Shown piece after piece: positions 11,469 to 22,113 of a DNA stretch of 64,000 nt. Within the stretch, counting starts at the first letter, position 1. Each line of letters begins with the position of its first letter. The notes below the pieces were generated by a model. The model searched no databases. It worked only from the letters and a program-made list of their open reading frames with translations, and was not told where the DNA came from. Source of the DNA: Myotis daubentonii (lineage: Eukaryota; Chordata; Mammalia; Chiroptera; Vespertilionidae); NCBI RefSeq assembly GCF_963259705.1, contig NC_081847.1, positions 67,725,754 to 67,789,753 on the forward strand, read 5' to 3'. A program made the position numbers and the translations under genes.

Positions 11469-12455
11469 CTAGGGGCCTGGTGCACGAAGATTCGTGCGCT
11501 GGGGTGGATCCCTCAGCCCGACCTGCACCCTCTCCAATCTGGGAGCCCTCAGGGGAGCCCTCTCCAATCCGGGAGTTTCTGTCTGTCTTTGCAATCATAT
11601 GAGCGAATTGTCTGAGACCCCAACCCAGTTTGGTTTGTTGCTCACAGAATAATAGAGGCATTTATTTTTTCTTTGCTTCATTGGAGATTTCCTGGAAGTT
11701 TTAGGCTATCTTCCCTTTAATTTTTCCTAGACACTCTGATTTTACTTATGTCTCTCATCTTTGCTTCTCTCCATCCCCCACCGCAACAGTAACTTGCTCC
11801 AGGCTCACTTTGCTCTAGTGCAGGGGTGGGCAAACTTTTTGACTCAAGGGCCACAATGGGTTCTTAAACTGGACCGGAGGGCCGGAACAAAAGCATGGAT
11901 GGAGTGCTTGTGTGAACTAATATAAATTCAAAGTAAATGTCATTACATAAAAGGGTACGGTCTTTTTTTTTTTTTTAGTTTTATTCATTTCAAACGGGCC
12001 GGATCCGGCCCACAGGCTGTAGTTTGCCCACAGCTGGTCTAGGAGATCCATCTGCCACCAGAACTACGATTCCCAGCATTCCTGGTGCTCCTGCGCTCTT
12101 GGTTTTCCCTTCCTGCTCTGTCTCCGTCCCACAGCCTCCCACTCTGCCAAGTCCTCCAAGCCGCCAGCTCTCCCTCTCTGCTCTCCATCTGGTGGCTTGG
12201 GGAGCCAAGTTCCCCAAGCTGCTCCACTCTCTACAGGCTCTCCCGCTCTGCTCTCCGCCCAGTGGCTTGGGGGAGCAATCGAGGGAACCACGTCCCCCCA
12301 AGCCTCCGGCTCTCCTGCTCTGCTCTCCACCCGGCGCCTGTATATGCAAATTAATCCACTGGCTTTTGCAGGTTAATTTGCATACTCACTCCTGATTGGC
12401 TGATGACATAGTGGAGGGACGGTCAATTTACATGTTTCTCTTTTGTTATATAGGA
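11469..12455 (-). mobile_element. Non-autonomous Helitron (HeliBat-like), containing a hAT insertion
   Basis: On the minus strand the 5' end is TCCTATATAACAAAAGAGAA at 12455. The 3' end has a hairpin (gcacgaagattcgtgc, 11481-11496) followed after a few bases by CTAG at 11472-11469. The host bases are A (11468) and T (12456) on the + strand, which is the Helitron A^T target with no duplication. The body is GC-rich and non-coding. It is interrupted by the hAT at 11821-12036. Confidence 0.9.
11821..12036 (+). mobile_element. hAT MITE, caggggtgggcaaac family
   Basis: The termini are CAGGGGTGGGCAAACT and GTTTGCCCACAGCTG. Flanking 8-mers ctctagtg and gtctagga are a decayed duplication. The internal 'gaccggagggccggaac' and 'gggccggatccggccc' dyads recur in the copy at 61813-63282, which identifies the same family. 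Confidence 0.9.
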
Positions 12456-12568
12456 TACTGAGTACACCAGTGAAACTCACTAAACCAAGTTATAGAAATC
12501 CCTTTTCCCATCCTCAAAATTAATGACTTTCTTAAATATTCTTCAAGAATTTCTTTGTAAAGCTTCTT

Positions 12569-12794
12569 TTATATATATATATATATATATATTATTGATC
12601 TTTCACAGAGAGGAAGGGAGAGAGATAGAGAGTTAGAAACATCAATGAGAGAGAAACATCGATCAGCTGCCTCCTGCACATCTCCCACTGGGGATGTGCC
12701 CGCAACCCAGATACATGCCCTTGACCGGAATCGAACCTGGGACCTTTCAGTCTGCAGGCCAACGCTCTATCCACTGAGCCAAACCGGTTTCGGC
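12569..12794 (-). mobile_element. Ves SINE, antisense, with (TA)n tail
   Basis: The antisense copy has an expanded (TA)n tail at 12570-12590. The exact 13-bp duplication tgtaaagcttctt is at 12556-12568 and 12795-12807. Confidence 0.96.
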
Positions 12795-13696
12795 TGTAAA
12801 GCTTCTTATCTTCTATTTATCCTTTCCCTTAATTTACCCTTCTTTGGATTTAAAATTTGCCCCAAGTGTGATATTCTGATCTCTATTCCAAAATGTGATA
12901 CCAGATCATGGGATGAGACCTTTAAACCTTGGTCAAGACAGTCCCTGGGGAGGAAGATGGTAGTTTAACTGGTAGTTTGGAATGTAAACTCATACCTCTT
13001 TATAGTGCTTTGCAGATATTTGGGGGAGGGAATGTTTGTTACAAATTTAAGGTTTATGGTAAACATGTTTTGAGCAAATCTATTGGTGCCATTTTCCTGA
13101 CATTTACTTACTTCATGTCTCTGTTAATTTTGATAATTCTCTCAATATTTCAAAATTGTTCATTACTAATGTATTTGTTATAGTGATCTGTGATGTTAAT
13201 ATTGTAATTGTTTGGGGTGGGGTACCAAAAATGTGCCCATGTAAATAAGATGGTGAATGTAATCGGTAAACATTGTGTGTGTTCTTACTACTCCGCAACC
13301 AGTCATCCCCCCACCTTTCCCTTTCCTTGGGCCTCCCTATTCCCCAAGATACAACAGTATTGAAATTAGCCAATTAATAACTCTACAATGGCCTCTAAGT
13401 GTTCAAATAAAAGAAGTGTCACATGTCTCCTACTTTTAATCAAAAGCTAGAAATGATTAAGCTCAGCAAGGAAGGCATGTTTGAAAGCTGAGATAGGTCA
13501 AAAGTTCGCCTTCTTGCGCCAGTTAGCCAAGTTGTGAATGCAAACAAAGAAAAAGTTCTTGAAGATTAAAAGTGGTATTCCAGTGACCGCAAGAATGATA
13601 AGAAGACAAAACAGACTTATTGCTGATGTGGCAAAGGTTTTAGTGGTCTGGTTGGAAGATTAAACCAGCTGCAACATACCCTTAAGACAAAGTCTA

Positions 13697-13892
13697 GCCC
13701 AGCCGGTGTGGCTCAATGGTTGAGTGTCAACCTATGAACCAGGAGGTCACGGTTCAATTCCCAGTAAGGGCACATGCCACAGTTGCATGCTCGATCCCCA
13801 ATGGGGGTTGTGCAGGAGGCAGCCTATCAATGAAATCTCTCTCTCCCTCTCCCTTCCTCTCTGAAATAAATAAAAATATATATATTTTTAAA
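13697..13892 (+). mobile_element. Ves-type SINE inside Tigger1
   Basis: Older 'gcccagccggtgtggctcaa' subfamily. It is flanked by aagacaaagtcta (13684-13696) and aagacaaagacta (13893-13905), both of which are Tigger1 sequence. Confidence 0.94.
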
Positions 13893-14245
13893 AAGACAAA
13901 GACTAATTCAGAACAAGTCTATAAAGACTGAAAGAGGTGAGGAAACTGCACAAGAAAAGTTTGAAGCCAGCAGAGGTTGGTCAGTGAGGTTTAAGGAAAG
14001 AAGCCGTTTCTATAACATAGAAGTGCAAGGTGAAGCAGACAGTGCTGATGTAGAAGCTGCAGCAAGTTATCCAGAAGATCTAGCTAAAATAATGAAGGTG
14101 GCTACACTAAACAGATTTTCACTGCAGATGAAACAGTCTTATATTAGAAGAAGATACCATCTAGGACCTTCATAGCAAGAGAAGTCAATGCCTGTCTTCA
14201 AAGCTTCAGAGGATAGCCTGACTGTTGTTGGGGGTTAATGCAACT

Positions 14246-14421
14246 GATGATCAACCAAAGGACTTATATGCAAGCATATAGGCCTAACCAATGGACACTG
14301 ACAACAGGGGGGTGAGGGCATGAGCGGGGGGGGGGGGGGGGGGGGTAGAGGGTAACGTGCGTGGGGACAAGGACACATATGTAATATCTTAATCAATAAA
14401 AAATACATATATATAAAAAAA
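14246..14421 (+). mobile_element. LINE-1 3' terminus inside Tigger1, with 20-base G-run
   Basis: 'gatcaaccaaaggacttata' and 'taaccaatggacactgac' are the bat L1 3' end. The L1 G-rich segment has become a run of 20 G at 14326-14345. Tigger1 sequence stops before it and resumes much further along the transposase after it, so part of the host element is missing. Confidence 0.85.
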
Positions 14422-14864
14422 GAAGAGTCAAAATATCAACATTAACTGGAATTTGGAAGAAGCTGATTCCAACCCTCGTGGATGACTTTGAAGGGTTCAA
14501 GACCCCACTCAGTCCAGGAAGTAATTGTAAATGTGGTGGAAGCAGCAAGAGAGCTAGAATTACATTGGAGCCTGAAAGTGGGACTGAATTCTGCAACTTC
14601 ATGATAAAACTTGAATGAATGAGAGTTTCTTCTTATGGATCAGCAAGAAAAGTGGTTTCTTAAGATGGAATGTACTCCTGGTGAAGATGCTGTGGAGTGT
14701 TGAAATAAACAAAGGGTTTAGAGTATTACATACACTTAGTTGATAAAGCAGTGGCAGGGTTTGAGAGGACTGACCCCAATTTTGAAAGAAGTTCTACTGG
14801 GGTAAAATACTACTAAACACCATCGCATGCTACAGAGAAATCATTCATCAAAGGAAGAGTCAAT

Positions 14865-14967
14865 CGGGGACCCTTTCCCCCTCCCCACGTGGGAGTCCAT
14901 TCTGTGGGAATCTTTCCCTCTCCACACGTGGAGTCTGTACTTGTTCCACTTTTACTATAAAAAAAAA
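14865..14967 (+). mobile_element. Short polyadenylated LTR-like insert in Tigger1
   Basis: About 92 bases of C/T-rich sequence with 'cacgtgggagtc'-type repeats and 'gttccacttttactataa' end in an A-run. It is flanked by aagagtcaat (14855-14864) and aagaatcaat (14968-14977), and the flanks join into continuous Tigger1. The text resembles the end of a retroviral-type LTR, but the A-tail and duplication indicate L1-type retrotransposition of a short RNA. The source is unidentified. Confidence 0.6.
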
Positions 14968-15310
14968 AAGAATCAATGCAGCAAATTTCATTACTGTCCT
15001 ATTTTAAGAAATTGCCACAGCTACCCCAGCTTCAGCAACTGCCACCCTGATCAGTCATCAGCCATCAACATTGAGGCACAACCTTCCATCAGCAAAATGA
15101 TTATGACTCACTGAAGGCTCAAATGATGATTTTTTTTTAGCAATAAAACATTTTTAATTAAGGTATATACATTGTTTTTAGACATAATGTTATTGCACAG
15201 TTCTAGACTACAGTATATTGAGAACAACTTTTATATTTATTGGGAAACAAAAAACTTGGTCTGACTCCCTTTATTGCAATATTTGCTGTATTGTGATATG
15301 CAATATTCTG

Positions 15311-16759
15311 ATGTATTCTGTTAGGAGAAACAAAAAAACCCCCACACACACGTAGATATAGTGGAAGCCTAGAGGAAATGGGCTTTGCACAACTCCCCCT
15401 CATCTTACTCTACCTTCTAACTAGCACAAGTGGGAGCTTTCTAAACAAATCCTAGGGGTCTTCATAGATCAGCCATGGGCATGAGGCTTTGGGCACTGAG
15501 ACAGCCTGAACCTCGAGGTATGGGTAATGGGGTATGGTTTAAGTGCACAGTAAATTGCCTCTAGTCTAGTCCCGTTCCCACATGTTTCTGAAGCCACGGA
15601 AAATGCCACTTTTCAGTAGCATAGTGCTTATTATCTAATCATGTTCGGTGGAGCTGTGGTCAGGTCTAATATTTCCTTTCAGTTTGTGGTCTTTGGTATA
15701 GTATCACCTGTTGAAAGAGAACAGTTGACAGTCAAGCGTCTGGAAACAGCAGAGTGTAGCTTAAATACCTTGCCTATTCTCTATGACATACTGGTTCTCT
15801 CATTACCTCTGTAATTTATTCATCTCTGTATTTTGCACACATTAAAATGATAGCAGTCAACATTTATTAGCCACTATATTTTAGTCACTGTCCTTTGCAT
15901 TTTACTCCTTCAGGCCTCACATCATCCTTAGAACATAAAAACGGTTATTCCTATGTCCCTATCCCAACGGAGATAATTACATGACTTGCCTAAGGTCACA
16001 CAGCTAATAATAGATAGCAAAGACAGGATAAACATTTCAGTAGTCTGGGATCAGAATTTCATGATTAAGTCACTCCCACTGCAGATTGAACTATTAGCCT
16101 TATCCTTAAGGAAGCTAGGTGGTTAAAGATGAAACTAAAGAATAGCTTTTCTGAGACCCATTCTTGACTTTTGTTTTTCCAAGCTGTAGAGGAATAACAC
16201 CTGGCTGTTGTGGACCTACTTCCTTACCTATTTGTTTATGTAGAAACACTTATTTTTCCCATCTCTGCGAAAGGCAGGAGTAGGATGCTACTTTGTTACT
16301 CATCGTCTCCTGGGTATTTCATTGTCTATTGAGGATAATGGACCTAAGCTAGGGATTCTCAGAAGGAGTAAGATGGCATTTTTTAGGGCGCTCACATTCA
16401 GTGTTGAGTTCCAGATTCTAGAGGTGAACACAGGACTCATACTTGAGATTCCAACTGTCTGAGGAGCAGTGCTCCTCTAACAGTCTTTAAATAAGTTGCT
16501 CATGTTTAGGACTCCTACTTTTCTGAAAGCCAGTTATTTTCTGAAAGTCACTGAGCCATGCTCTGGGGACTGAGAGGTAATTAAGACAGGAGCCCTCTCT
16601 TGATAAATAAAATAGGACATGGTGTGGTCAGTTGTGGAAGAGGGTTAAGCAAAGATTACCTATCTGGTGAAGGGTATAGGAGGGCTGCCTGAAAGGTTTT
16701 CTGGAAAAAGTTGAGTAAAAGTAAGAGCCTCAAAGTCAAGTATTATTCATGCACTCCTA
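15311..16759. other. Intron 1 stretch, MIR-like fragment only
   Basis: Mostly unrecognised. At 15845-16060 'gacttgcctaaggtcacaca' with 'acatttattagccactat' reads as an antisense MIR or L2-type fragment, old and without ends. Confidence 0.5.
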
Positions 16760-17197
16760 TCCTATATAATAAAAGGGTAATATGCAAATTGACCTAACAG
16801 CAGAACTGGGAATGACTGGTGACTATGACACACACTGACCACAGGGTGCAGACGCTCAATGCAGGAGCTGCCCTCTGGTGGTCAGTGCGCTCCCACAGGG
16901 GGAGCTCTGCTCAGCCACAAGCCAGGCTGATGGCTGCCAGCACAGAGGTGGTGGCGGGAGCCTCTCCCGCCTCAGCAGCGCTAAGGATGTCTGACTGCAG
17001 CTTAGGCCTGCTCCCCACTGGCAAGTGGACATCCCCCGAGGGCTCCCTGACTGCCAGCTTAGGCCAGATCCTCCGGGGAAGCAGGCCTAAGCCAGCAGGT
17101 GGACATCCCCTGAGGAGTCCCAGACTGCGAGAGGGCACAGGCCGGGCTGGGGGACCCCCCCCCCCAGTGCACAAATTTTTGTGCACCGGGCCTCTAG
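16760..17197 (+). mobile_element. Non-autonomous Helitron (HeliBat-like), complete
   Basis: The 5' end is TCCTATATAATAAAAGGGTA. The 3' end carries a 9-bp hairpin (gtgcacaaa/tttgtgcac, 17167-17186) followed by 'cgggcctCTAG'. It is inserted between A (16759) and T (17198) without duplication. A long dyad 'ccctctggtggtcagtg' near 16870 mirrors 'cactgaccacagggtg' near 16835. The 127-residue open frame across it is incidental. Confidence 0.95.
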
Positions 17198-17314
17198 TTT
17201 GATAATAATTCTCTAATTGGCACGGGAGGTACAGTGGGGAATAAAACTGTCTTCAAGGAGATTACTAAAAGAGGGAGAAGACAGACAAACTGATACATAA
17301 AAATGTCAAGGAGC

Positions 17315-17529
17315 GCCCTGACTGGTTTGGCTCAGTGGATGGAGCGTCAGCCTGCAGACTCAAGGGTCCCGGGTTCGATTCCAGTCAAGGGCATGTGCCT
17401 TGGTTGCGGGCACATCCCCAGTGGGGAGTGTGCAGGAGGCAGCTGATCGGTGTTTCTCTCTCATCGATGTTTCTAATTCTCTCCCCCTCTCCCTTCCTCT
17501 CTGTAAAAAATCAATAAAATATATTTTTA
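17315..17529 (+). mobile_element. Ves SINE, full length
   Basis: The flanking duplication aaaaatgtcaaggagc lies at about 17299-17314 and 17531-17546. The right copy touches the next SINE, so this element inserted at the 5' edge of an older one. Confidence 0.95.
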
Positions 17530-17545
17530 AAAAAATGTCAAGGAG

Positions 17546-17795
17546 CCCTACTCAGTTTCTCAGTGGTTAGAGCGTTGGCCTTTGGACTGAAGGGTTGCAG
17601 GTTCAATTCCTGTCATGAGCACGTACGTCAGTTGCAGGCTCAATCCCAGTGATTGGGGCGCATGCAGGTGCAAGCACAACCAGTTAATGTGTCTCTCTCA
17701 CATCGATGTTTCTCTCTGTCACTCTACCACCCTTTCATTCTCTAAAAAAAATCAATGGGGAAAATATCCTCAGGTGAGGATTAACAAACAAACAA
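17546..17795 (+). mobile_element. Older tRNA-derived SINE
   Basis: The head 'ccctactcagtttctcagtg' with B box 'ggttcaattcc', body 'tgcaggtgcaagcacaacc' and tail 'aatcaatggggaaaatatcc' define an older relative of Ves. The same tail is seen at 28590. Confidence 0.8.
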
Positions 17796-17999
17796 AAGTC
17801 AAGTAGTGGTAATGCTCTGAAGAAAAATAAGGCAGAATAAAGGAATGGAGAGCAAATAGGGGAGCGCATGCTACTTGAGATAAAGGGATCACCTCTCTGA
17901 GGAAGGCATATCTGTGCAGAGACTTGAAGGAAGTAGGGTGTAGCTGAGTAAGTTGGAACATTAATCCAGGATTTCCAATGCATTTTCTGAAATATGCAA

Positions 18000-18225
18000 T
18001 ACCTGATTATTTAGTTAGGGGCACTGCCCACTTTTCCCTTAGATTTTTATTGTCAAATAAAAATACGACAGTGGCCAACACAGCAACAGCAGTCTGGTAT
18101 GAATGAATAAAAATTACACCTATTTTTTGTCAGATCAGCAAAAAATATAATACTTTTTTTGGAATGTCGCCGAATTTTAGTGATACGTTTATGTGCACCG
18201 TGAGATGAGAAAGGTTGTAAATTTC
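18000..18225. mobile_element. Ancient DNA-transposon-like fragment
   Basis: 'gtggccaacacagcaacagc', 'ggaatgtcgccgaattttag' and 'gatgagaaaggttg' resemble an old mammalian hAT-type element. The termini are not clear and the call rests on remembered wording only. Confidence 0.3.
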
Positions 18226-18374
18226 TGCATTAATCCCAACTGTTCCCACATCCAAGCGGGACAGTCCATTCTCAGACTACTCCCAGGGGCAGGATGACCT
18301 GCCATGTGCCTTTGCCTACCTTTGGGGTCCAGAGTTCTAGTGACTGATACTGCTCTCTATAACAGCCCCTAGAT

Positions 18375-18609
18375 TAGTGATGGTGAACCTATGACACGCG
18401 TGTCAGAGATGACACGCGAACTCATTTTTTTGGTTGATTTTTCTTTGTTAAATGGCATTTAAATATATAAAATAAATATCAAAAATATAAGTCTTTGTTT
18501 TACTATGGTTCCAAAGATCAAAAAATTTCTGTATGTGACATGGCACCAGAGTTAAGTTAGGGTTTTTCAAAATGCTGACACGCTGAGCTCAAAAGGTTCA
18601 CCATCACTG
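18375..18609. mobile_element. hAT MITE with perfect 8-bp target duplication
   Basis: The terminal inverted repeats are TAGTGATGGTGAACCT and AGGTTCACCATCACTG, with a nested dyad 'gacacgcgtgtc' just inside. The duplication ccctagat is exact at 18367-18374 and 18610-18617. It is 235 bp, non-coding and AT-rich. It ends 138 bases before RAB7A exon 2. Confidence 0.96.
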
Positions 18610-18755
18610 CCCTAGATAGTAGGGGAAATGGCCAGCAGGAGGGTTGAGGGCACAGTTCTCCTGGGGCATTTAGGTGTTTGTGCCAGGGAAAGTGGTTCAC
18701 CTTGGTGTTTCCCTCTACTTACAGTGCTTTCTTCTTTCTTCTTTTAGTTTGAAGG

Positions 18756-18808
18756 ATGACCTCTAGGAAGAAAGTGTTGCTGAAGGTTATCATCCTGGGA
18801 GATTCAGG
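18756..18808 (+). CDS. RAB7A: RAB7A coding exon (exon 2): start codon and first half of the P-loop
   Basis: RAB7A is the GTPase that directs late endosome and autophagosome traffic to lysosomes through effectors such as RILP, ORP1L and the HOPS complex. The exon starts at 18748 after a pyrimidine-rich tract and TAG, carries eight 5'UTR bases, then ATG at 18756. It encodes residues 1-17 plus two bases of codon 18. The reading opens with MTSRKKVLLK and runs into the hydrophobic strand and GDS of the GDSGVGKT P-loop. The donor is GG|GTAAGT. The exon is too short to stand out as an open frame; it was found by the protein motif and splice sites. The split of the P-loop codon is completed exactly by the exon at 20883. 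Confidence 0.97.
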
Positions 18809-19500
18809 GTAAGTGTTTCTCATAAATTTGACCTAACAAATTGTCTTGGATTTAAACTTCACTTCCTTGGAACCCATCCCGCCATACGACATTTGCCACT
18901 TCTCTAATTGCAGTGGCATTAGGGCCCTAGGTCTTCCTGCTATTTGGGGACACCATAGAAATTAGAATTATTCTTTGTTACGTAACCCTATGTTCTCTGA
19001 TTTTTGGCATGATTTGGGGGAAAAGGGTGACTATTTGAACTCAACTAATAATAGTTTTTCAGGGAATCACTTTTTTTCCAAGCTAGTTAGACTAGGGACA
19101 GGGACTTCTGTTATGTAGATTTTCTGATGTTGGCATTGGGCCTACTAGATGTGGGCTTGGGGTATGTTATGCAGTATCTTCCTACTGCTGTGCCTGTTTC
19201 AGGATTTGAAAGAGCCTCAGACTAGGGAACTGAGTTCTGATCCAAGATCTACCACGTACTAACTTTTTAGTAACTGCTAAGATTCTGTGGGAGGTTTTTA
19301 GACTTGGCTTCTGAAGTGACCTATGAAAGCGTAAACCTACTGGAGGCTATATTTTTTAAAAAATTTAATTAATAATAATGAATACAGGTGTACCTCTTTA
19401 TTCCAGTGATCGCTGCCCTTTCTTTAAAAAGGCAGCAATTTGTATGCCCTGGCTGGTTTGTTTTTAATCACCTGAGTAGCCTTTTAAAAGTTAGCATTTG

Positions 19501-19660
19501 GCCCTGGCCAGATCACTCAGTTGGTTAGAGCGTCATCTCAATATGCCAAGGTTGCAGGTTCAATCCCCAGTCAGGGCACATACAAGAATTCATGTCTCTC
19601 TCTCTCTCTCTCTTCCCCCTGTCCTTCCCCCTCCTCTTCCCCTCTTTCCCGCTCACGCAC
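19501..19660 (+). mobile_element. Ves-type SINE, older, shortened body
   Basis: Head 'gccctggccagatcactcag', B box 'ggttcaatccc', then a jump from 'tcagggcacatacaag' to a CT-rich repeat. The normal 'gtgcaggaggcagc' body is absent. Confidence 0.75.
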
Positions 19661-20289
19661 ATACACCACTCTCCTGATGATTCTGGTGTGCTGTCAGGAT
19701 TGCAAGGCACTGCTTTTAGTCCTGTGTTAATCAGACTTGCCTGAAAAGAAACACCAGGCCTTGGTTCCAAATGCTTCCTAGAACCTCTAATTCAGGTGGC
19801 CTGGGTTGGAGAACTCTGCCTTAGGCTGTGTCTATATTTTCAGGTCATCTGCGTGTGAAAAGGAATGTGCTCCTTTGTGGGAAAGAAAGGTGGCATTATT
19901 GGCCCTGAGGAAGGCTTTTGCATTCTATCCATCCTGCCTAACTAACCTCATCAGGAGAAAAATCATACATGGTCTCTTGTTTAACTTTCTTACTGAAAAA
20001 CATGTCTGAAAGGAGCATACTTTGAGGTAGATTCTGGTATGGTGGAATACTGGTGCTTTTTCTCTGACAGATTTGAAACTTTGAAGCAGCTGGTTGGCTG
20101 ACTGCCCTATGTATCTCTCAAATCCAGTGGATGTCTCTTGCTATTATTTCTTGGACTGAATAACAACCATTAAATGGAGAGACACCCAAGACAGCAGAGA
20201 TATTTTTGGAGAGTATTTGCTGGCATCCTTCTGGAAGGGAAAAAATGGTTCTACCTGCTGAATTGTCTGTACCAAAACTTATAAGCAAT

Positions 20290-20524
20290 ATCCTGGCCAG
20301 TGTGACTCAGTTGATTGGAGCGTCGTCCCTTACACCAAAAGGTTGTAGGTTCGATTCCAGGTCAGGGCACGTACATAGGTTGCGGATTTGATATCCGGTT
20401 GGGGTGTGTGCAGGAGACAGCCAATCCATGTTTCTCACATTGATGTCTCTTTCTCACCACCAGCCCCCCACCCCCGCCCACCCACCTGTCTCCCTTCCAC
20501 TCTATAAAATCAATAAAATACATA
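20290..20524 (+). mobile_element. Ves-type SINE, older subfamily
   Basis: Head 'tcctggccagtgtgactcag', B box 'ggttcgattcc', body 'gtgcaggagacagccaatcc' and tail 'aatcaataaaatac'. A mariner-type MITE has inserted at the end of the tail. Confidence 0.85.
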
Positions 20525-20526
20525 TA

Positions 20527-20656
20527 CAGGGTGTCCCAAAAATATATATACGCACTTTGAATACCTATTAATTCCAATGGGTTAAATCTGAAAAGAAAGA
20601 AACATCAATTAAGCTATTAGCTGTTAAGTGTATATACATTTTTTGGGGACACCCTG
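20527..20656. mobile_element. mariner-type MITE with TA target duplication
   Basis: Imperfect terminal inverted repeats of about 30 bp start cagggtgtcccaaaaa at the left and end ttttggggacaccctg at the right. TA dinucleotides flank it at 20525-20526 and 20657-20658. It is 130 bp and non-coding. It sits in the SINE tail, 226 bases before RAB7A exon 3. Confidence 0.93.
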
Positions 20657-20733
20657 TATATATCAGCTTTTAACACGTGGCCCACATCTGTATCCTGTGT
20701 TTTTATCCCAGGAGAAAATACAACCTCAAATGA

Positions 20734-21036
<303 letters not shown>

Positions 21037-21122
21037 TAAGTTCACTGAGTCTTAACCCTTTGTTCATTTCCCCTCCCTGATCTTCAAATCCCATTGTTAT
21101 TTTCATGGATCATTCACTACAG

Positions 21123-21250
21123 GTAGAATTACCAGATAAAATACAAGACCTCAAGCATGTTTCAAATATAGTACAAGACATACTAAAAATTTAACTTGGA
21201 CTTTCTGGGTTGTTTTGTTTTGTTTGCTAAATTTAACCCAGGTCCCTACT
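21123..21250. mobile_element. Possible ancient palindromic DNA transposon
   Basis: 'accagataaaatacaagacc', 'gtacaagacatactaaaaat' and 'ttgctaaatttaaccc' resemble an old, near-palindromic mammalian DNA-transposon MITE. No termini or duplication are secure. Confidence 0.3.
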
Positions 21251-21884
21251 TGTGTTTCCAAAATATCTAATTTTTTTCCTTTCTTCCTATCCTTGCCTAG
21301 TGCTTTAGGCAGAAAAAAAATAATAATAATCTTTGTCTCCCGTCTAGGTTCTTGTAGCAGTCATTAATTTTCCTGTTTTTTCTGGATTATTTTAATTTGT
21401 CTTATCGATAGCTGCCAAAGTTGTGTTTCTGTTAAGCCAATCTGTTTGTTTGTTTGTTTCATGTATCAGCTTGATTTTTCAAGGGCTTCCCTTTCTACAG
21501 TTAGGATAAAATACGGTTTTTTGAAAGCCTTCACATTCTGGTTACAAAATATTCTTCATTCCTGCCAGTTCTTCCAACTCATGTACACATGAATGTGCTT
21601 CCATTGAGGCTCCTTTGTCACATATACACCTTTTCTGAAGTCTCCACCTTTTGTCCAGATGATGTCTTGAAACTTCTTCCTTCATATAAGTTTCCTCTCC
21701 ATATTATTAAAATGATGTCCCTGGATGACTGAGTTTCTAGAGACAAATACATTGTGTCCTAGCAAGCACTAGATTCACTGCAATGTTTGAATGATACAAG
21801 TTATATTCAATGGTAAAAGTTTTTACATGTGTTAATTTTGAGCTGTGACATGCTCCCAGAGAGTAAGGATTTGATACTTTCTTT

Positions 21885-22095
21885 TTCTTTTGTAGTATAT
21901 TTTTTTATTGAAGAGAGGAAGGGAAAGAGAGAGAAACATCAGTGATGAGAGAGAGTCATTGATCGGCTGCCTCCTACACACCCCCTGCAGGGGACCGAGC
22001 CCATAACCTGGACATGTGCCTTTGACTGGAATCAAAGCTAGGATCCTTCAGTCTGCAGGCCGATGCTCTATCCACTGAACCAAACCAGCTGGGGC
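21885..22095 (-). mobile_element. Ves-type SINE, antisense
   Basis: The reverse-complement copy ends 'gaaccaaaccagctggggc'. The duplication is aggatttgatactttctt (21866-) and aggatttcatactttctt (22096-). Confidence 0.95.
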
Positions 22096-22113
22096 AGGAT
22101 TTCATACTTTCTT

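Larger units (their letters stand above)
12988..15310 (+). mobile_element. Tigger1-type DNA transposon, interrupted and internally deleted
   Basis: The left end (catacctctttatagtgctt) and much of the Tigger1 sequence can be followed. Landmarks are 'cattttcctgacatttactt', 'ggcctccctattccccaaga', 'caatggcctctaagtgttca', the pogo-type transposase region ('ttagccaagttgtgaatgca', 'tgatgtagaagctgcagcaa') and the 3' region to about 15310. The transposase is broken by stops. Insertions are a SINE (13697-13892), an L1 3' end that replaces part of the transposase (14246-14421) and a short polyadenylated LTR-like piece (14865-14967). Confidence 0.9.
1..18747 (+). other. RAB7A: RAB7A intron 1 (3' part; exon 1 lies outside the window)
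   Basis: Everything upstream of the first coding exon is intronic. The exon beginning at 18748 opens with a short 5'UTR remnant and the start codon, so a non-coding first exon must lie before position 1, as in other mammals. The intron is mostly transposon sequence, itemised below. No exon-like open frame with splice signals was recognised here. Confidence 0.85.

Noticed and set aside
16819..17202. 127-codon gene
   Set aside because: It fills a complete non-autonomous Helitron and ends outside its 3' terminus. There are no Rep or helicase motifs.
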